This document shows, piece after piece, positions 59,607-64,000 of a stretch of 64,000 nucleotides of DNA. The stretch is from JAXGMQ01 sp040768585 (GTDB taxonomy: Bacteria > Caldisericota > Caldisericia > JAAYUI01). Each line of letters begins with the position of its first letter. Within the stretch, counting starts at the first letter, position 1. The position numbers and the translations under genes were made by a program. The stretch lies in contig JAXGMQ010000001.1 of the NCBI GenBank assembly GCA_040768585.1, positions 496,001 to 560,000 of the forward strand, read 5' to 3'. The notes under the pieces were generated by a model. It had not been told where the DNA came from. It ran no database searches and saw only the letters and a program-made list of their open reading frames with translations.

Positions 59607-62366
59607 TCAAGGCGCAGTTTTTACGGCAACTGGTAATGATACCTCAAATGTTGTGCCCTTTCCAACTTCGCTTTTCACATCGACTTGTCCATTGTGCGAT
59701 TCTGCATGGAGTTTGACGTTCGCCAGCCCCAGACCAAGCCCTTCGACAATCAGATCATCCTTCCTATTGGCTTGGTAGAATGGCTTAAAAATCTTGGGCA
59801 ACTCACTCGACGAAATGCCTATACCACAGTCTGCAATAGAGAATAGCACGTGATTGTCAACTATTGTCGCATTGAACTCAATGGATATATTTCTGGGAGG
59901 GCTATATTTGATCGAGTTTGTGACAAGGTTCTCTAGGATTTCAAGGATTCTATCTCTGTCCACTTTCACATAACAGTTTTTAAGTTTCTCATCTACATTT
60001 GATTTGAAGTTATACTTTTTTATATCATAGATTCTCTCGACTTGCTTGCCCGTATATATTTTGAGACTCTGTTCAATACTTGAGAATATATCAAAGGCAC
60101 TATAGATGCCAAAATTATAGACAGGATTTGTTCTGCCAACATCCACAAACTCAGATATCCTCTTTATCTCACGCTTCGTCGCGTCAAATATGATGTCGAG
60201 CATCTCACGTTCTTCTGTCCCATCACCAAATTTCTCAAGGAGAAGCTCTGTGTACCCCTGAATTAGAACGAGCGGATTCCGCAATTCATGCGCAACACTG
60301 TCAATGAAATCCCTCTTTGCTTTCTCCATTCTAACAGAATCAGTGACGTCTCTAAAAGTCAGTATCCTTCCCATCTTTGGATCATGCTTATCAAGCGACC
60401 TTGAGAAACATTCAAGATATCGACGATTAACCATTCTAATTGTGTCATTGTATATCTCCGTTGACTTCGAGAGAGTTTTAAGTTTTTCAATAAATGATAC
60501 CCCATCGACAAGACACTTCTCAAACAGCGTCAACTTCCCTTCGAGAGCCCTTCCTTTGCAACACTTATCGAAGATAGATATGAATTGATTATTTCTGTGA
60601 ACCACATTGAGCTCAGAGTCGAGAACTATGACACCTTCCTCTACCGACTCAAGCGTCGTGGCTAGCAGTTTTCTATTGTCAGACAATGCGGTCATAACCT
60701 CGTCACGTTCTATCCTTCTGCCAATATTTTCTGCCATTGAACGGAGGATCGACTCCTCATTGCCAAGCCACACCCTCTCCGTGGTGCAATCATCAAAGCC
60801 CACAAACCCCCACAATCTTTTGTGTGAGAGAATCGGAATCAGTATGAAGGATTTGATGTCACAATCATCAAAGAAGCTCTTCATATTTTCAGAGCAGTCG
60901 CTTACGTATGCCTTGATACTTTCATTCCTATTGAATCTTTCAAGAAATGATGTCAGCTCTGATTTTTTCAGCTTCCTCTCGGATTCTTGTGTTCCACCAC
61001 AGCTTTTAACATTCTCCCCTGATCTGTTTTCCACTCTCAGGGACAGTGAAAGAGGGGTACCGTTCCGGTCATGGTCAATTCCGAAGATATACGACCTATC
61101 AACCTTGACCACGTCGCTCATGATCTCAAGCGACCGTGAGATCGCTAAGTCAAAGTCATCCTCGTGGAGCAGTATCTGAGAGACGATAGTCGAAGTTATA
61201 AGGAGATCCTCATATCTTCTGCGTAAAGTAATATCATTGAGGATAATCGCCTGGACTATTCCCTCCCTTGTCTCCCACCTTGCAACAGATATCACAACGG
61301 GAAAAGTTCTGCCATTCTTGTGAATGCCAATAGTCTCAACCTCAAAACCAGTTGAGCTACTATTATCAGAGTATTGTGCAATGTTTTCAAAATCATCTTT
61401 TTTTATACTCACATCAGGGAGAATATCAGTGATTTTTTGACCCAACAGCTCCTTCGAGTCAACACCAAACATCTTCTCGCTTGCTCTATTATAGGATTGG
61501 ATTAACGCATCACCTGTCGTTGTTATTATCGCAAGGGAAGATTTCTCAAAAACCATCCTGTACTTGAGCTCACTCTCGCGTATCCTGTCCTCAGCTATCT
61601 TCTCATCGGTGGAATCCTCGACAATAATAAACTTGAAGAATTTATCTCCCTGCTCATATCCTGTCACCTTTATTCTAAGATATCTCTTTTGTCCATCAGG
61701 TCTCACAATCCAGAACTCATCGCTTTGGATTTCAGGGGCTTTGCGCGACAGGATGACCCCCATTAATTCTATGCTCCTCTCATTAAGTTTGAAGAATGTT
61801 TTTTGCTCACCTATCGTGAGAAGTTCCTCAGGCAAAAGCCCTGTGATTTTGAGAGTTTGGTTATTGAAGTAGACAACATCGTTATTTTCAAGGATTACCA
61901 ATCCATCCCCAATGTTGTCGGCCATGATGCGATATCGCTCTCGACTCACCTCCAAGGCCTTCTCAGCTTCATGCAACCGGTTTGTTCTCTCTATCTCGTT
62001 AAAAACCCTGATAACAACACCGGGCAATATGCTCAGAAACTTGTTGTCCTTGATGATGTAGTCTTTGGCTCCCTTTTTCATCATCTCAACAGCGATTCTT
62101 TCATCACCATGACCTGTCATGACAATGAAGGGGGCATCTATTTTTTCCTCCTCGAACGAGGCAATCAATTCATCAGCGGAATAATCCGGTAAAATATAAT
62201 CCAACAAAATAAGATTGAACGAGCCAGTCGCGAGTATTTGCAGGGCATCCTCGCCAGAAAAGGCTTGTGATACGTCGTAGCCCTCGCTTACAAGCTTCTT
62301 TTTGATGAGAAGGTTTAATCCTTCATCATCTTCAACCACAAGGATTCTACGGTCTTCCTCCGGCAT
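59607..62366 (-). CDS. Hybrid sensor histidine kinase: REC-PAS-PAS-GAF-PAS-HisKA-HATPase
   Basis: A 919-aa soluble kinase with no membrane helix. An N-terminal receiver (1-~122) has the phospho-Asp in LILLDYILPD (about residue 54). Two PAS domains (~140-260, ~268-385), a GAF domain (~395-555) and a third PAS (~565-680) precede a HisKA domain with the phospho-His in DSVAHELRNPL (~693) and a HATPase with N-L-V-T-N-S-I-K-Y, D-C-G-I-G-I and G-L-G-L-G-L (~795-912). The input is therefore phosphorylation at the receiver plus cytosolic ligands. It follows the response-regulator gene after five bases with a GAGGAG SD, so the three signalling genes form one relay. The output target is not in the window. 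Confidence 0.92.
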   Translation of the reverse strand: MPEEDRRILVVEDDEGLNLLIKKKLVSEGYDVSQAFSGEDALQILATGSFNLILLDYILPDYSADELIASFEEEKIDAPFIVMTGHGDERIAVEMMKKGAKDYIIKDNKFLSILPGVVIRVFNEIERTNRLHEAEKALEVSRERYRIMADNIGDGLVILENNDVVYFNNQTLKITGLLPEELLTIGEQKTFFKLNERSIELMGVILSRKAPEIQSDEFWIVRPDGQKRYLRIKVTGYEQGDKFFKFIIVEDSTDEKIAEDRIRESELKYRMVFEKSSLAIITTTGDALIQSYNRASEKMFGVDSKELLGQKITDILPDVSIKKDDFENIAQYSDNSSSTGFEVETIGIHKNGRTFPVVISVARWETREGIVQAIILNDITLRRRYEDLLITSTIVSQILLHEDDFDLAISRSLEIMSDVVKVDRSYIFGIDHDRNGTPLSLSLRVENRSGENVKSCGGTQESERKLKKSELTSFLERFNRNESIKAYVSDCSENMKSFFDDCDIKSFILIPILSHKRLWGFVGFDDCTTERVWLGNEESILRSMAENIGRRIERDEVMTALSDNRKLLATTLESVEEGVIVLDSELNVVHRNNQFISIFDKCCKGRALEGKLTLFEKCLVDGVSFIEKLKTLSKSTEIYNDTIRMVNRRYLECFSRSLDKHDPKMGRILTFRDVTDSVRMEKAKRDFIDSVAHELRNPLVLIQGYTELLLEKFGDGTEEREMLDIIFDATKREIKRISEFVDVGRTNPVYNFGIYSAFDIFSSIEQSLKIYTGKQVERIYDIKKYNFKSNVDEKLKNCYVKVDRDRILEILENLVTNSIKYSPPRNISIEFNATIVDNHVLFSIADCGIGISSSELPKIFKPFYQANRKDDLIVEGLGLGLANVKLHAESHNGQVDVKSEVGKGTTFEVSLPVAVKTAP

Positions 62367-62371
62367 TTTTG

Positions 62372-62812
62372 TTACTCCTCAATCCTTGGCATCTCCACAA
62401 TTGTTAGGTACAAACCCATATTTCTGATTTTGTCTATAAAATCTGTATATTCAATCGGTTTGGTGATATAGAAGTTGCACCCAAGCTGGTGACACCTATT
62501 TATCTCCCTTGGGTCATCGGTTGTTGTCAACATAATGACTGGAATCCTCTTGAGTTTGGGATCCTTTTTGACTTGTTCTAAAACCTCTATTCCACTGACT
62601 TTGGGCATCCTGATGTCAAGAAGTAGAAGGTAGGATTCACCATTTTTCACGTTGGGTTCATCATGATTCTTGAAAAGGTAGTCAAGTATCTCCTGTCCAT
62701 CACTGAAAAACAGAAACTTGTTTCCTATACCGGCTTTTCTCAGATTCCTTCTGACGAGAAGCTGATGTCCCTCATCATCATCGGCTATCAGTATCACGAC
62801 CTGTTTGTTCAT
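62372..62812 (-). CDS. Stand-alone response regulator (Rcp1-like)
   Basis: A 146-aa single receiver domain. The acidic pocket is ADDDEG (residues 10-15), the phospho-Asp is Asp66 in LLLLDIRMPK, the switch Thr lies in V-I-M-L-T-T-T-D-D and the Lys is in Y-I-T-K-P-I. The F-F-S-D-G-Q-E-I-L-D-Y-L-F region and total length match the Rcp1/CheY-like regulators that serve bacteriophytochrome-type kinases. It has no output domain, so it probably shuttles phosphate to another protein. The ATG at 62812 has GAGGTGA upstream; a TTG three bases earlier also opens the frame. It lies between two kinase genes. Confidence 0.92.
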   Translation of the reverse strand: MNKQVVILIADDDEGHQLLVRRNLRKAGIGNKFLFFSDGQEILDYLFKNHDEPNVKNGESYLLLLDIRMPKVSGIEVLEQVKKDPKLKRIPVIMLTTTDDPREINRCHQLGCNFYITKPIEYTDFIDKIRNMGLYLTIVEMPRIEE

Positions 62813-62815
62813 CAA

Positions 62816-64000
62816 TTAATCACCTCTCGTCACGTTTTTCGCAGCCGGCAGAGAAACATGCACCTGCGTGCCGACACCCTCCTCTGAATCTATCCACAGT
62901 GTTCCACCATGCCTGAGAATGATTTTCTGGATTATTGTCATACCCAATCCCTGCCCTGTTGTCTCCTTTGGGTGGAGTCTATGAAAAATCTCAAAGACCT
63001 TCGGAAGGTGATTTTTATTAATCCCTATGCCGTTGTCCTTTATCGTATACTCAACATAATCATCATGTTTTTTGCTGCGTATCCGTATGACTAAACTCCT
63101 GTTCTTGTCCCTGAACTTGATTGCGTTATCGATTATGTTTGAAAAGACCTGATTCAATTCGTCCTTGTCCCCATAACAATCCTCCAGGTCTTCACTCTCT
63201 ACATTGATTTCATATTTCGATATCTGGTAGTGCATTGACATGAGGATATCTGATATAAGCTCATTCATGTTGACCTGCCTGGAGACAAGGGTGTCCCTTC
63301 CGATTCGAGATATCTTGAGCAAACCCTTGAGCAAAGCATCCATCTTGTTGCCACCCTTACGAATATACTCAAGCGACTGCAACAGCTTATCTCCCACAAT
63401 CTCTTCGCTGTCTGCTTTAAAGGTCTCAATGTCGCTCGAGGACTGAGCAAGTTTCACAAGCTCCATTATATCCTCTTCAAGCTCGTTTGTGAAACCCAAA
63501 ATATTTACAAGTGGTGAACGAAGGTCATGTGATGTGACATAAATTATTTGCGAAAGTTCTTTGTTCTTCTCCTCAATCTCTTGTTGGAGTTTTTGACGTT
63601 CAATCTCACTTTTTCGCTTTGCCGTCACATCTGAGAACATAACAACCATCTTCATGGGTGAGGCTTGAAAGGCGTATATATCCAGAATTCCCGTTATTTC
63701 ATCCCCGTTGTAAATGACCTGCTCATCATGCCAGTTCATCCCCATGATCGCCACATTTTTATAGGTGGAGGGATTTGTTATCTTTACAAGTCCAGGGAAT
63801 GCCTGCTCTATTGTTCTTCCCTGGAGCTCCTCGTGGGAAAGACCAAGAATCCTGTCAGCGGCTTTGTTTGAACCAACAAGAATAAGGTCGTTGCCGACTA
63901 ACTCGTACATGTGGATTCCCATGGGTGTTGAGTTGATTATGTTCCTGAATCTCTCTTCACTGTTTATGTAGGCTTGTTCAATATATTTTCTCTCGGTTAT
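62816..64000 (-). CDS. PAS-containing sensor histidine kinase, N-terminal part outside window
   Basis: The minus-strand frame is open to the right edge, so the gene begins beyond 64000; 394 residues are visible. They start with an S-E-E-R-F-R-N-I-I linker and a PAS domain (~12-130), a short coiled coil, a HisKA domain with V-T-S-H-D-L-R-S-P-L (phospho-His ~158), and a HATPase (~275-390) with N-I-I-D-N-A-I-K-F, D-N-G-I-G-I and G-Q-G-L-G-M. Its stop lies a few bases before the response-regulator start. It probably phosphorylates that regulator or the receiver of the hybrid kinase. An ATG at 63922 is internal to the PAS domain and is not the start. Confidence 0.9.
   Translation of the reverse strand: MTERKYIEQAYINSEERFRNIINSTPMGIHMYELVGNDLILVGSNKAADRILGLSHEELQGRTIEQAFPGLVKITNPSTYKNVAIMGMNWHDEQVIYNGDEITGILDIYAFQASPMKMVVMFSDVTAKRKSEIERQKLQQEIEEKNKELSQIIYVTSHDLRSPLVNILGFTNELEEDIMELVKLAQSSSDIETFKADSEEIVGDKLLQSLEYIRKGGNKMDALLKGLLKISRIGRDTLVSRQVNMNELISDILMSMHYQISKYEINVESEDLEDCYGDKDELNQVFSNIIDNAIKFRDKNRSLVIRIRSKKHDDYVEYTIKDNGIGINKNHLPKVFEIFHRLHPKETTGQGLGMTIIQKIILRHGGTLWIDSEEGVGTQVHVSLPAAKNVTRGD

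Overview
The window is 64 kb of protein-coding bacterial DNA, moderate in GC and tightly packed. I see no rRNA, tRNA, CRISPR array or intact mobile element. No gene here fixes the phylum. The mix points to a deep-branching, probably anaerobic bacterium: many exported proteins carry the copper-amine-oxidase-N-type stalk domain (common in Firmicutes, Armatimonadetes and Caldisericota-like lineages), and there are PEGA domains, a DUF4388/MglA-like GTPase pair, a BlaI/M56 pair, an iron-type alcohol dehydrogenase and a DUF134/NifX-type metal protein. The most general signal is in the starts. At least fourteen first-in-operon genes have a good -10 hexamer ending 6-8 nt before the ATG/GTG and no Shine-Dalgarno (SD) sequence, so their mRNAs should be leaderless, while genes inside operons carry normal SD sequences.

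Layout. 1-4.5 kb: five co-directional genes for lipoproteins built from repeats of one small PsbP/DUF1795-like domain, plus a PEGA lipoprotein, ending in a strong terminator. 4.6-11.5 kb (mostly minus): a CPA-type cation/proton antiporter with an RCK domain, a coupled double-SRPBCC/transglutaminase-like pair, a tiny Cys/Ser-rich membrane protein, a DUF134-NifX fusion with a His tail and a perfect 34-bp palindrome over its promoter and SD, an unknown protein, and phosphopentomutase. 11.7-18 kb: a PQQ-propeller/stalk protein, an alpha/alpha-barrel-like protein, then a BlaI-M56 peptidase-HtrA operon with a BlaI-like operator on the -35.

18.1-33.6 kb: a 2271-aa secreted surface protein (possible S-layer or matrix protein) with dockerin/EF-hand-like calcium loops, an Fe-alcohol dehydrogenase, a SLOG-fold Mo-carrier-like protein, a 1064-aa exported protein with stalk, two PEGA and a cohesin-like domain, and an 886-aa PQQ-like lipoprotein. 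33.6-42.1 kb: a nine-gene minus-strand operon with overlapping genes that looks like a surface-glycan locus. It holds an N-acetyltransferase, a FemAB-like protein, a PglC-like phosphoglycosyltransferase, a DegT aminotransferase, a soluble CapD/PglF-like dehydratase and two glycosyltransferases, followed by a PKD-like exported protein and a phosphoribosyltransferase.

42.1-52 kb: a large CehA/McbA-like PHP protein, a STAS-like protein, a TolB-like lipoprotein, phosphoglycerate mutase, two paralogous-looking multipass membrane proteins, an alpha/beta hydrolase, and the DUF4388-GTPase pair. 52-64 kb: a 1365-aa stalk/Ig-repeat surface protein, a small helical protein, RarA, a double GNAT protein, and a histidine kinase-response regulator-hybrid kinase operon that runs off the right edge. 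Two large gaps (30.0-30.9 kb and 51.6-52.2 kb) share a decayed, formerly coding block and are probably scars of the same lost element.
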